Program-made: the position numbers and the translations under genes
In this document: piece by piece, positions 54,760-63,800 of the stretch
Layout: every line of letters begins with the position of its first letter
Numbering within the stretch: the first letter of the stretch is position 1
The notes under the pieces: model-generated
What the model was told of the DNA's origin: nothing
Database searches by the model: none
The model's input: only the letters and a program-made list of their open reading frames with translations
Source: Hyphomicrobiales bacterium
Lineage (GTDB): Bacteria > Pseudomonadota > Alphaproteobacteria > Rhizobiales > Xanthobacteraceae
NCBI GenBank assembly: GCA_017305715.1
Contig: JAFKKG010000012.1
Span: forward strand, 186,001-250,000
Length of the DNA: 64,000 bases
Reading direction: 5' to 3'

Positions 54760-54786
54760 CTTCCGTCATGCCCGGCCATGACGGAA
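54760..54786. terminator. Hairpin between convergent Nudix and FecR-domain genes
   Basis: An 11-bp perfect stem, CTTCCGTCATG / CATGACGGAAG, with a 5-base loop CCCGG. There is no T run, so it may be a REP-type hairpin rather than an intrinsic terminator. Confidence 0.45.
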
Positions 54787-54797
54787 GAGGCGTTGTC

Positions 54798-56219
54798 CTA
54801 CCGCCTGTCCTTTGGCTTCTTGGGCGGCGGCATGCGCAGTCCCGGCGCGGGCCGGCCTGGCAAGCCCGGTCGCAGCACCCTGGGGGCGCCTTGCAGGACA
54901 CCGGGCCGCAAGCCTTGCCGCACGCCCGGTTGCTGAACGCCTGGCGGCGGACCGCCGGGCGGCGTGCGCAGTTGCGGTGAACCCGGCTGGAAGCGCTGCG
55001 GGCCAGCGGATTGCGAAGGCGCGCCGGTTTGCGCGGGCGTGCCGCCTGCAACGCCCGGCCGTCCCGCTGTCAGCGGCGGTTGGCCCGCTCGCGGCGGCAA
55101 TCCGGTCTGCTGCGGCGAACCCGGCCGCTGCAGTTGTCGACCCTGCCGGTTAGGCGAGCCCGGCTGCTGCAATTGTTGCGGCTGACCCGGCCGGTTTTGC
55201 AGTTGTCGTTGTCCGGGACGGTTCGGCTGACCCGGCTGCGGCTGTCCAGGACGGTTCTGCAAACCGCGCTGCTGGCCGGTGCGGTTCTGTCCCGGCAGTC
55301 CGTTTGGTTGCGGTCCGCGGCGCGGCGCGTTGAAGCGGCTCGCGCCGGGGTTGGCGCGGCGGAAGTCACGCTGCTCGCTGAAGACGCGGCGGCCGATATT
55401 CTGTGTCGAGTGCACCTGACGCACAAAACCCTGGTCGCGCGCCATTTGCTGCGGCGAAATCGTCAGCGGCACCGCGGCAAAGCGGGCGCCGCCTGCGCCT
55501 GGGCGTATCGCAAAACCGCTGGACGCCTGGTTGAGGAAGCCGAGCCGCGCCCCGGCGCGGTCATTGACCTCGATGCGTCCGACCTTGCCGTCGGCGTCGG
55601 GATAAAGCTTGATCGCGACGTTGTTCGGGTTGTTGGCGGCAGCCCCTTCCGGGACCTCGACGAGGCCGGTGGTGCCGCGAATGCCGAGCGTTGCGGTCGG
55701 CGTGGTGATTTTCATGTCGCCGGTCTTGGCCACCGCGGCGGCGACGAACGCGACCGTGCCCTTGGCGACGTCGAACACGCCGGCATTCTGCTTGCCGCCA
55801 TCCTCATAGACGTAGCTGTCGATGGTGATCTGTGCATTGGCCTTGAGGTTAAAGGTGGTGGCGTCGCTGAAGGTGATGCCGAGCGCGGACTTCGCGCCGG
55901 TCTGCACCACATCGTTCAGATAGATGTCGTCCTTGACCTTGAGCGGTGTGGTCTCGTTGTTGCGGATCACGCTGGCGCTGCCGATCACGGTCGCGACGTT
56001 GCCGATCGGCTCTTCCACGCCCTGTTGCGCGTCGGCGGCGGGAGCCGGCGCGGCCTGTGTCGGCGCCGCGGGTTGTGCAGGCGTTGCAGGCGGTGAGGGT
56101 GCGGGTTGCACCTGGGCCAATTGCATCGGGTCGGAAGGGCCAGCCAAAGCCCTCGTCGCGCCGGCAAGCGTGCCGCAAACCAACAGCAGAAGCGCGAATG
56201 ACAACCGGCGCTGCATCAC
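54798..56219 (-). CDS. FecR-domain protein with Pro/Gln/Arg-rich repetitive tail
   Basis: A 473-residue exported protein. Signal peptide 1-27 (ending RALA-GPSD), a Pro/Ala linker, then a FecR-type beta domain from about 72 to 190 (IGSASVIRNN, LNDVVQTGAKSALGITFSD, TATLGIRGTTGLVEV). The following 280 residues are Pro/Gln/Arg-rich with RPGQPQ, QLQNRPGQ and RQLQRPGSPQ repeats. Free-standing FecR domains bind peptidoglycan-like or protein partners in the periplasm; the long tail is disordered and basic. No sigma/TonB system is nearby, so this is not classical FecR signalling. Confidence 0.8.
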   Translation of the reverse strand: MMQRRLSFALLLLVCGTLAGATRALAGPSDPMQLAQVQPAPSPPATPAQPAAPTQAAPAPAADAQQGVEEPIGNVATVIGSASVIRNNETTPLKVKDDIYLNDVVQTGAKSALGITFSDATTFNLKANAQITIDSYVYEDGGKQNAGVFDVAKGTVAFVAAAVAKTGDMKITTPTATLGIRGTTGLVEVPEGAAANNPNNVAIKLYPDADGKVGRIEVNDRAGARLGFLNQASSGFAIRPGAGGARFAAVPLTISPQQMARDQGFVRQVHSTQNIGRRVFSEQRDFRRANPGASRFNAPRRGPQPNGLPGQNRTGQQRGLQNRPGQPQPGQPNRPGQRQLQNRPGQPQQLQQPGSPNRQGRQLQRPGSPQQTGLPPRAGQPPLTAGRPGVAGGTPAQTGAPSQSAGPQRFQPGSPQLRTPPGGPPPGVQQPGVRQGLRPGVLQGAPRVLRPGLPGRPAPGLRMPPPKKPKDRR

Positions 56220-56404
56220 GGGAAATTCCAGGAGGCCAGGGAGAGACGGAAGATTGGAAGCGGAACACGTGCGGCGATTTCAGCCTTGCCGGGCTGAACG
56301 CGGGATGAACGTGGCCAAGTTGTTGTCATGGTGAGGCAAAACGATCAAGCGCCACATCCGGCATGGCCGGGCATGGCGCTCGTTGTCTTTATATCAAGCG
56401 AGAA

Positions 56405-56719
56405 TCAGCCGCGCTTGTGCGGGTTCAGATTTAGCGGTTTCGACGGCTTCGCCGGGTAGCTGGCGGGCGTCGCGGCCGGGGGCTCGTACCGGAACACGGC
56501 CTTGCAGCCGTCGCTGAGCGAGGCGCGCTTCTGGATCATGCAGGCGGTGACACGATCGACATCAGGGATTTCCGCGCCGCACAGCCGCATCGCATCGCCG
56601 GTGCACATTTGTTGCTGCTCTTGCGTATAGGCCTGCGACACCGACGTCAGCATGCCGAATGCCAGCGTGGTCGCAATCAGCAATTGGCTGTGACGGATGG
56701 TCGAACGTGCGAAAGCCAT
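56405..56719 (-). CDS. Exported Cys-containing hypothetical protein
   Basis: A 104-residue protein with a signal peptide (1-30, ending SQA-YTQ). The mature N-terminal half has four Cys in a regular pattern (QMCTGDAMRLCGAEIPD, ACMIQKRASLSDGCKAV), resembling the cysteine-rich repeat of exported alphaproteobacterial proteins. The C-terminus is Pro-rich. Function unknown. Confidence 0.75.
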   Translation of the reverse strand: MAFARSTIRHSQLLIATTLAFGMLTSVSQAYTQEQQQMCTGDAMRLCGAEIPDVDRVTACMIQKRASLSDGCKAVFRYEPPAATPASYPAKPSKPLNLNPHKRG

Positions 56720-56966
56720 GGAGTTGTCCCTCTTGCCGGTTTGGTGAGTGGTGCGCCCGAGTTGCGCGCCGGGGTGGCGCCTCGTTGAGCGGAATAACTA
56801 CGCGGGCCCGGTTTCCGGAATTTTTCGTCGCGACGCCAAAAGTGTTTCATCGCGCGGAGAATTGTTTCGTCGCGCCCTTGGCCGTCATCCCGGGGATCTC
56901 GAAATTCCGGGTCTGGTGCTCGCGCACCATCCCGGAATGACGAGGCCGGATATTTGATGCAGACCC

Positions 56967-57764
56967 TCAGCTGACGCGCTTCCAGGTCTGGCCGCCGCAG
57001 AACATGCCGCCGAAGGCGCAGCCCTGGACACGCAGCGTGCCGTTGCTCTTCATGGCAATCGTCGCGTCGTACTTCTTGCCGCTGTCGGGATCCTGGATCC
57101 GGCCGGCCCACTTCGAGCCCTGAGGTTTCATGTTGATGAGGACCTTTTCGCCCGATTTCTCGGCGTAGCCGCAGAGGTTGCCGCCGCACTCCTCGATGCG
57201 AACGTTGCCCTTGTTGTCTTCGGCGGCCCAAACGCCGATCGGCGAATTCGGATCGTAGGTCGGTTCAGGGGCGCGCTGCGGTGCAGGCGCGGCGACCGCG
57301 ACCTGGGCCGGCGCAGGAGCCGGTGGCGCGACGTCGGTTTGCGCAGGCGCCGAGGCCGTGGGGGGGACATCGGTGGCCGGGGCAGGCGCGGGCGCCGGCG
57401 GCGGAGCGCGATCGGACCTTGCAGGCGCCGCCGCGTAGTCGTCGTCGTAACGCTTGGACTTGTAGCCGTCCTTGAAGCCTGGCTTTCCAGCCGCCGGCCG
57501 ATAGTCATCGTCGTCGTTATAGCGCTTCGACTTGGAGTCGCTGTATTCGCGCCGTGCCGGTGCGACATCATCATCATCGTCGTCGTTGTTCTTGGAGTTC
57601 AAACCCTTGAAGCCGGGCGCGGTGATGTTGATGCAGGACAGCGAGGCGCAGCCGCGCGGCGCATCGATGGTGATGCGCTTGCCTTCGTACTGGAACGAGA
57701 TGCCACCGGCATGCGCCGAGGTGGTGGCGAAAAACAGGGCTGCGAGGATGTAGAATTTCTTCAT
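56967..57764 (-). CDS. DUF2147 domain protein, paralogue A
   Basis: A 265-residue exported protein. Signal peptide 1-19 (TTSAHA-GG), a short N-terminal beta unit with one Cys pair (GCASLSCINITAPG), an Asp/Lys/Tyr-rich linker with two copies of KSKRYNDDDDY-like units, a Pro/Ala-rich spacer, and a C-terminal DUF2147 domain (PIGVWAAEDNKGNVRIEECG ... FGGMFCGGQTWKRV). The C-terminal half is almost identical to paralogue B at 58010-59326. Its start shares the ribosome site GGAGGCT with B. Periplasmic; function unknown. Confidence 0.83.
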   Translation of the reverse strand: MKKFYILAALFFATTSAHAGGISFQYEGKRITIDAPRGCASLSCINITAPGFKGLNSKNNDDDDDDVAPARREYSDSKSKRYNDDDDYRPAAGKPGFKDGYKSKRYDDDYAAAPARSDRAPPPAPAPAPATDVPPTASAPAQTDVAPPAPAPAQVAVAAPAPQRAPEPTYDPNSPIGVWAAEDNKGNVRIEECGGNLCGYAEKSGEKVLINMKPQGSKWAGRIQDPDSGKKYDATIAMKSNGTLRVQGCAFGGMFCGGQTWKRVS

Positions 57765-57964
57765 GAGAGCCTCCTGGGCGGCTTTAAAGATTTGGGGGTT
57801 GCGGTGAACTTGACCGGACCCTACGTGCCGCCGGTCACGCCTTCTGTGATGTGCGTCACGTCGAGCCAAGTGGCTCAAATCACGTTTGAAATGACGCTTC
57901 TTCGCGGTTGTTTTCCTCCCCTTCGGGGCGGGCGGACGAGCTGCTTCTGTGCCGGAACGCGCAA

Positions 57965-57992
57965 AAGGCCCTGTGACGGGTCACAGGGCCTT
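57965..57992 (-). terminator. Rho-independent terminator after DUF2147 paralogue B
   Basis: A 12-bp perfect stem, AAGGCCCTGTGA / TCACAGGGCCTT, with a 4-base loop. On the minus strand it ends in TTTT. It lies 18 bases past the paralogue B stop. Confidence 0.88.
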
Positions 57993-58009
57993 GGTGCCTT
58001 CTGAGAGGA

Positions 58010-59326
58010 TCAGCTCACGCGCTTCCAGGTCTGGCCGCCGCAGAACATCCCGCCGAACGCGCAGCCCTGAACGCGCAGCGTATGGGTGCCCTTCATCGCG
58101 ATGGTCGCGTCGTATTTGCGGCCGCTGTCGGGATCCTGGATCCGGCCGGCCCATTTCGAGCCCTGCGGCTTCATGTTGATCAGGACCTTCTCGCCCGATT
58201 TCTCGGAATAGCCGCAGAGATTGTCGCCGCACTGTTCGATGCGAACGTTGCCCTTGTTGTCTTCGGCGGCCCAGACGCCAACCGGCGAGTCCGGATCGGA
58301 TTGCCGTTCGGCGGCAACCGGAGCGCGCGGCGGCTCCGGCGTTGCGGGCGCTGTCTGAGCCGGGGCGGGAGCAGGCGGTGCGGTGTCGGTTGGTGCGGGT
58401 GGCGTGGTGGCCGTATCGGTCGGCGCGGCGGGCGTCGGCGCCGCCGGAACAGCAGCCGGCTCCGGCGCGCGATCAGGCCTTGACGCCTGGTTATCGTCGT
58501 CATTGTAGCGCCTGGACTTGTAGCCCTTGTAACGACGACGTTCAGGCCTGTCTGATGCGTAGGCGTCGTCGTCGTTGAAGCGCCGGCCACCCTTGAAGTC
58601 GGGGCGCCCACGTTCAGCGCGGTCATCGTCATCGTCGAAGCGTCGGCCGCCCTTGAAGTCAGGCCGTCCGCGTTCAGCGCGATCATCGTCATTGAAGCGG
58701 CGGCCGCCATTGAACCTGGGACGTCCGGGTCCGTCGCGGTCGTCGTCGTTGAAGCGTCGGCCGCCCTTGAAGTCGGGGCGCCCGGGTCCATCGCGGTCAT
58801 CGTCGTTGAAGCGTCGGCCGCCATCGAAGTCGGGCCGTCCGCGTTCAGCGCGGTCATCGTCATGGAAGCGTCGTCCGCCATTGAACCTGGGACGTCCGGG
58901 TCCATCGCGGTCGTCGTCGTGGAAGCGGCGCCCGCCTTCGAAGCCCGGCCGTCGGCGCTCAGCGCGATCATCATCGTTGAAGCGGCGGCCGCCATCGAAA
59001 TCGGGACGTCCGGGTCCAGCGCGATCATCGTCATGGAAGCGGCGGCGGCCATTGAAGTCGGGCCGTCCAGGTCCTGGGGCGCGGTCATCGTCGTTGAAGC
59101 GCTTGGCATCGGGACCTGGCGCCGGTGCGTTGTCACCATCCGCCTTGGGGCGATCATTGGAACCGGTGAGGCCGGGCGCGGTGATCTTGAGGCACGACAG
59201 CGAGTTGCAATCGGGGGCCATTTCGAGCTCGATGCGCTTGCCTTGGATCTCGACCGAAACGGGATTGCCGGCATGCGCCGAGGTGGTGGCCATCAGCAGC
59301 GCGGCGAGGATGTAGACCTTCTTCAC
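58010..59326 (-). CDS. DUF2147 domain protein, paralogue B, with ten 19-residue tandem repeats
   Basis: A 438-residue exported protein. Signal peptide 1-19, an N-terminal beta unit (CNSLSCLKITAPG), then from residue 75 to about 254 ten tandem units of the pattern RRFNDDDRAERGRPDFKGG, spaced 19 residues (20 at the first and ninth). Units alternate between AERGRP and DGPGRP variants. A Pro/Ala spacer leads to a DUF2147 domain as in paralogue A. Start is GTG at 59326 with GGAGGCTATC upstream, matching paralogue A. The Asp-rich repeats could bind divalent cations. Function unknown. Confidence 0.85.
   Translation of the reverse strand: MKKVYILAALLMATTSAHAGNPVSVEIQGKRIELEMAPDCNSLSCLKITAPGLTGSNDRPKADGDNAPAPGPDAKRFNDDDRAPGPGRPDFNGRRRFHDDDRAGPGRPDFDGGRRFNDDDRAERRRPGFEGGRRFHDDDRDGPGRPRFNGGRRFHDDDRAERGRPDFDGGRRFNDDDRDGPGRPDFKGGRRFNDDDRDGPGRPRFNGGRRFNDDDRAERGRPDFKGGRRFDDDDDRAERGRPDFKGGRRFNDDDAYASDRPERRRYKGYKSRRYNDDDNQASRPDRAPEPAAVPAAPTPAAPTDTATTPPAPTDTAPPAPAPAQTAPATPEPPRAPVAAERQSDPDSPVGVWAAEDNKGNVRIEQCGDNLCGYSEKSGEKVLINMKPQGSKWAGRIQDPDSGRKYDATIAMKGTHTLRVQGCAFGGMFCGGQTWKRVS
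58565..59104 (-). repeat. Tandem array of ten 57-bp units in paralogue B
   Basis: In-frame units of 57 bp (60 bp for the first and ninth) encoding RRFNDDD-RxxxGRPDF-xGG. Adjacent copies share long identical DNA, so the array is likely length-variable. Because of the repetition, open frames on the other strand also look repetitive and should be ignored. Confidence 0.92.
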
Positions 59327-59483
59327 GATAGCCTCCAGGGTGGGTTGACGGTGAGCTTGCCGCAACCTACGCGCGGTCGGTTCCGCCCTCTGTGATGGAC
59401 GTCACGTGAGCCCGAGTGACAAAAATCACGGTCGAAAAGCCGCTGCCTCCGTAAGGTTTCGCACCCAAGCCGGGGAGAAACCG

Positions 59484-60296
59484 ATGAAGCGGACTTACAT
59501 TGTCGCCTTGCTCATGCTGCTCAGTTCGTCCGCGTTCGCGGCGGATTCGACTTCGTTCAATTCCGGCGGACGTCGCGCCCCATTGGAAACGTCGAGGGAT
59601 TGCCGGTCGGGCACCTGCGCGGCGCCTTCGCGCCACAGCCGCGATCGCTATCGCGATGATGATGACGATGATGATGACCTTCGCTACCGGGACGATCGCA
59701 GGACCAGCGAGGCCATGAGGGCGTTGCCGCCGTCACCGCAGGTCGCTTCGCCGCCACCGCCTGCCATCGCCGCGCGGCCGGCGGCGCTGTACCAGCCGGC
59801 CGCCGCCACCACGCAAAGCGTTGCCGTGCCGCCGCCGGCAAGATTGACCGTGCCGCCCGCGCCGCCGCCGCCGGTCGCGAAGCAGGCCGAGCCCGCGCGG
59901 CCCACGCCGCCTCGGCAGGTTTCCAACAACGCTGAAGACGAAGCTGACGCGCCGCTCGGCGATTGGAAGACCGAAGCCAGAGGTCTCGTGCGTATCGTCA
60001 GATGCGGCAAGGCGCTGTGCGGCTACGTGCTCAGCTCATCCCAGAACGACCAGGGCGAGGTCGTCCTGGTCAACATGAAGCCGAACAGCGACGGGCAATG
60101 GTCCGGCAGCGTGTACAGCCAGGCCAGCGGCGACACCTATTACGGCACGGTCGACATGAAGGGCCCGAACAGACTGCACGTCCAGGCCTGCGCGATCGGG
60201 CGGTTCTACTGCTCCGGCAATAGCTGGAGCCGCGTCGACGCCAAGGCCGAAAGCCTGATGTCGTCGCGGCAGCCGCGCGCGGAGCCGCGGTCGTAG
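59484..60296 (+). CDS. DUF2147 domain protein, paralogue C
   Basis: A 270-residue exported protein, divergent from paralogue B. Signal peptide 1-20 (SSAFA-ADS), a short Cys pair (DCRSGTCAAP), an Asp tract (RYRDDDDDDDDLRYRD), a Pro/Ala-rich spacer of about 90 residues, and a C-terminal DUF2147 domain (PLGDWKTEARGLVRIVRCG ... IGRFYCSGNSWSRVD). Same domain order as A and B but diverged sequence, so an older duplicate. GGGGAG precedes the ATG at 59484. Confidence 0.82.
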   Translation: MKRTYIVALLMLLSSSAFAADSTSFNSGGRRAPLETSRDCRSGTCAAPSRHSRDRYRDDDDDDDDLRYRDDRRTSEAMRALPPSPQVASPPPPAIAARPAALYQPAAATTQSVAVPPPARLTVPPAPPPPVAKQAEPARPTPPRQVSNNAEDEADAPLGDWKTEARGLVRIVRCGKALCGYVLSSSQNDQGEVVLVNMKPNSDGQWSGSVYSQASGDTYYGTVDMKGPNRLHVQACAIGRFYCSGNSWSRVDAKAESLMSSRQPRAEPRS

Positions 60297-60388
60297 TTGT
60301 CCGATTTGTAATCCGCTTCATCTGAACCGGCCTCGCCCTTCCCTGCGACGGATGGCTGAACAGCCATTCGCTTGCATGGAGAAGACAG

Positions 60389-60730
60389 ATGAAACATGTA
60401 GCCCTGATCGCCCTGCTGCTGCTCGGCGGCACGATGAGCGCACGCGCCGACAACGACATCTACAACAATATCCTCAAAGCCCCGCGCGGCGACGACGCCC
60501 TGCACGCCGACGCCGCCATGTGCGACGCGCAGTTCGGCGCGCCGCAAAACGGAACGGTGACGTCACGCGCCTACAAGCGCTGCATGCTGGGCCATGGCTG
60601 GCGCTTCGGCCACACGATCCGCGAGCGCGCCAAACCCGACGACCGCTATCCCGACCCGGACAACCCCGGCATGATGTGCCGGGATTTTACCATCGGCGGC
60701 GTCACGGGATCGAGCTGCTCGAATTTTTGA
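60389..60730 (+). CDS. Small exported Cys-rich hypothetical protein
   Basis: A 113-residue protein with a signal peptide (1-20, ending SARAD). The mature part has four Cys ([34 protein letters not shown]), probably two disulfides, and motifs typical of small alphaproteobacterial secreted proteins ([14 protein letters not shown]). GGAGAAGACAG lies before the start. Function unknown. Confidence 0.72.
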   Translation: MKHVALIALLLLGGTMSARADNDIYNNILKAPRGDDALHADAAMCDAQFGAPQNGTVTSRAYKRCMLGHGWRFGHTIRERAKPDDRYPDPDNPGMMCRDFTIGGVTGSSCSNF

Positions 60731-60892
60731 GGGGGTGGACCTCAAACCTGCGGCCGGCTAGGTCTTCTCATCTGCACGGTACTGTTGCGCAGATGCATCA
60801 GCACAACCGGAAAATGGGATTCTCGGGCCTTACGTCAATCGCTGTCGCCGTACGCGTGTTAGCGTCATCTTTTGGGATGGCGGGTTGGTAGT

Positions 60893-63800
60893 GTGGCGTT
60901 TCTATTATCAAAGGCGAAGCCGATCGCCACGGACGATGAGTCATCCTTCGTAGCCGCGCCCCTCGTGGGCGTCCGCAGCGCTACTATAGTCGTTTGCATT
61001 TGCCTGTGCGCTGCGCCTGCGCTCGCGATCGACGGCACCTGGACGGGCGCGACCAACAGCGATTGGCACGTTGATACCAATTGGAGCCCAGGACCGGCGC
61101 CCAATAATACGGCATCGTTCACCAATAATGGAGCACCGACATCGGTGGCGATAGGCGGCCTCAGTTCGATCAACACCATCCAGTTCGCCGCCGGAGCGCC
61201 GACCTATTCCTTCACATTTCCTGTTAGCCTGTCTCAGGCATTTACGATCAATGGTGCCGGCATCATCAACAACTCCTCGAACGCGCCGATTTTCGGTGTG
61301 GGGCAGATCTTTTTCAAGAACGGCAGTACGGCCGGCAACGCGATCTTCTCCGTGGTGGAATTCGACGACCACAGCAACGCTGGTACTGCCACGATCAGCA
61401 ATACGCTTGGCAGCGGAAGCACGGCGGAATTTACCGGCACAAGCAGTGCCGCCAATGCGACCATTACCACCAACAATGGCAGTCAAACGTCTTTTGGCGA
61501 TAACAGCACGGGCGGTAACGCCAACATCATCACCAACAGTGGTGGTCGGACCGTGTTCGCCGGTTCAAGCACGGCTGGCAACGCCAGCATCCTCACGCGG
61601 AATGGTGGCCGAACCGATTTTTTCACCCAGGCGACAGGGCAAGCCAGCTTTGTCACCGAGGCCGGCGGCATCGTCGATTTCTCCAGCGCATTCGGAGCCG
61701 GCTCTTCGCACCAGATCAGTGCCGGTTCGATCGCGGGCGCCGGCAACTACTTCCTCGGCCGGAATGCGCTTACGGTCGGCAGCAATGGTCTCTCAACCAC
61801 CGTCGATGGAGTAATCGCCGACGGTGGCATCAGCGGTGGTGCGGGAGCTTCATTGATCAAGATTGGCGCCGGGACGCTGCTGCTGTCAGGTGCTAACAGT
61901 TACACCGGCGGTACGACCATCAATGCGGGTACGCTTGAAGCGTCGCATGCAACTGCGGGAGCAATCGATGTGTTCGGTAACAACACTATCAACATCAGCG
62001 GCGGCGCGTTGCGTTCGACAGTGAGTGGTCAGATTGCAAACGGCATTAGCTTTGCGAATGGCGCGACCGGCACATTTTCGGCAGCAGCTGCCCACACAGT
62101 CACTACAACCGGTTTTTTGACTTTTTCGGACAACAGTATTGCACGGTTCGGTTCGGCAACTGACACCGGGACGGTTGTAATCGGACCTCCCGGTGGAATT
62201 TTCATTTCCTCAAGTTCGCAACTCGAAGTGAACGGCGGCATGCTTCGGTCCGCTGTCGGCTCGAATTTCCTGAGCAGCTTGACTGGCGCCAATGCGTCGA
62301 CCACCGTCGCAGCCAGCGCCACCTTGGACTTCAACGACCAAATGTCCCCCTCCTTGGGCGGAATCAACAGTTTGCTTGGATCAGGGCGGGTAGTAATAGG
62401 CACAAACGCAACAACCGATCTGCGGATCGCGAGTGGCACTTTTGCAGGTGAGATCGCGGGCGCTGGCAGCGTGCACGTCGCAAATTTCTTTCCTGCGGCG
62501 TTGAACGGCACGCTTCTCCTGACCGGAGCCAATAGTTACACTGGGGGGACCATCGTCGATGCGAACCATATGCTGCAGATCGGCAGTGGTGGCGCTACCG
62601 GCTCGATAGTCGGTAACGTCGTCAATGAGGGCGTATTCGCGATCAATCGCTCCAACGCCTACACTTTCGCGGGCGTGATTTCAGGAAGCGGCGCTTTCCA
62701 GCAAAACGGTTCGGGCATTTCTAGTCTCACCAGCGCCAACACCTATACCGGTACAACCTTCATCAACGCCGGCACGCTTATTGTCGACGGTTCGATCGCG
62801 TCGTCGTCGCTGACGACGGTCAATGTGGGCGGTACGCTTGGCGGCAACGGCATCGTCGGCAATACAGTCATCAATGGTGGTACGCTGTCGCCCGGCAATT
62901 CGATCGGCGTGTTGACCGTGCAGGGCAGCCTCGTGTTCACGGCGGCGTCGAGCTACATGGTCGAGGTGTCGCCTGCGAATTCCGATCGCGTCAACGTCAG
63001 CGGCGCCGCAACACTCGGCGGCGCGACTGTCCAGGCGAATTTTGCCGCGGGCTCCTACGTTGCAAGGCAATACACGATCCTCAGCGCCAGTGGTGGCGTG
63101 ATCGGTACATTCGGTTCGCTGGCGAGCACCAATGTACCGTCAACGCTTGCGGCCAGCCTGAGCTATGACACCAATAACGTCTACCTCAACCTCGATCTTG
63201 CCGTATCCAAACTGCCCGGCCTCAACAACAACCAGCAGAACGTCGGCAATGCGCTTGGCAACTACTTCAATGCGAACGGGGGCATTCCGTTCGTTTTCGC
63301 CACACTGACTCCCACGGGCCTTACCCAGGTCTCCGGCGAAGCCGCCGTCGGATCGCAACAAGCCACCTTCAACGCGATGACGCAGTTTCTCGGCACCTTG
63401 CTCGATCCGTTCATCGGCGGGCGCGGTGAAACATCGGCATCGACAACGAGCGCGACGCCGTTTGCAACGGAAGGCGATGCGAACGGCTACGCTTCCGCCG
63501 GCGGCAGGCGCACGGAAGCGGAACGCGAAGCGTATGCCGCGATCTATCGCAAGGCGTCGACCCGCGACAGCTACGACCCGCGCTGGAGCGTGTGGTCGGC
63601 GGGCTTCGGCGGCTCGCAGTCGGCCGACGGCAATGCGGCGGCGGGATCGAACAACACCACCAGCCGTGTGTTTGGCGTGGCGGCGGGTGCCGATTATGTC
63701 TTCTCGCCGCGCACCATTGCCGGCTTCGCGCTCGCCGGCGGCGGCACCAATTTCAGCGTCGTGAATGGCGGAAGCGGACGCTCCGACCTGTTCCAGGCCG

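Noticed and set aside
58575-59315. A 246-codon Ser/Arg/Pro-rich repetitive frame on the plus strand
   Set aside because: It is the complement of the tandem repeats in DUF2147 paralogue B. The repetition is a by-product of that array.
61234-62569. Several minus-strand open frames inside the autotransporter
   Set aside because: They are antisense to a continuous plus-strand frame with beta-helix repeats and a barrel, so they are shadows.
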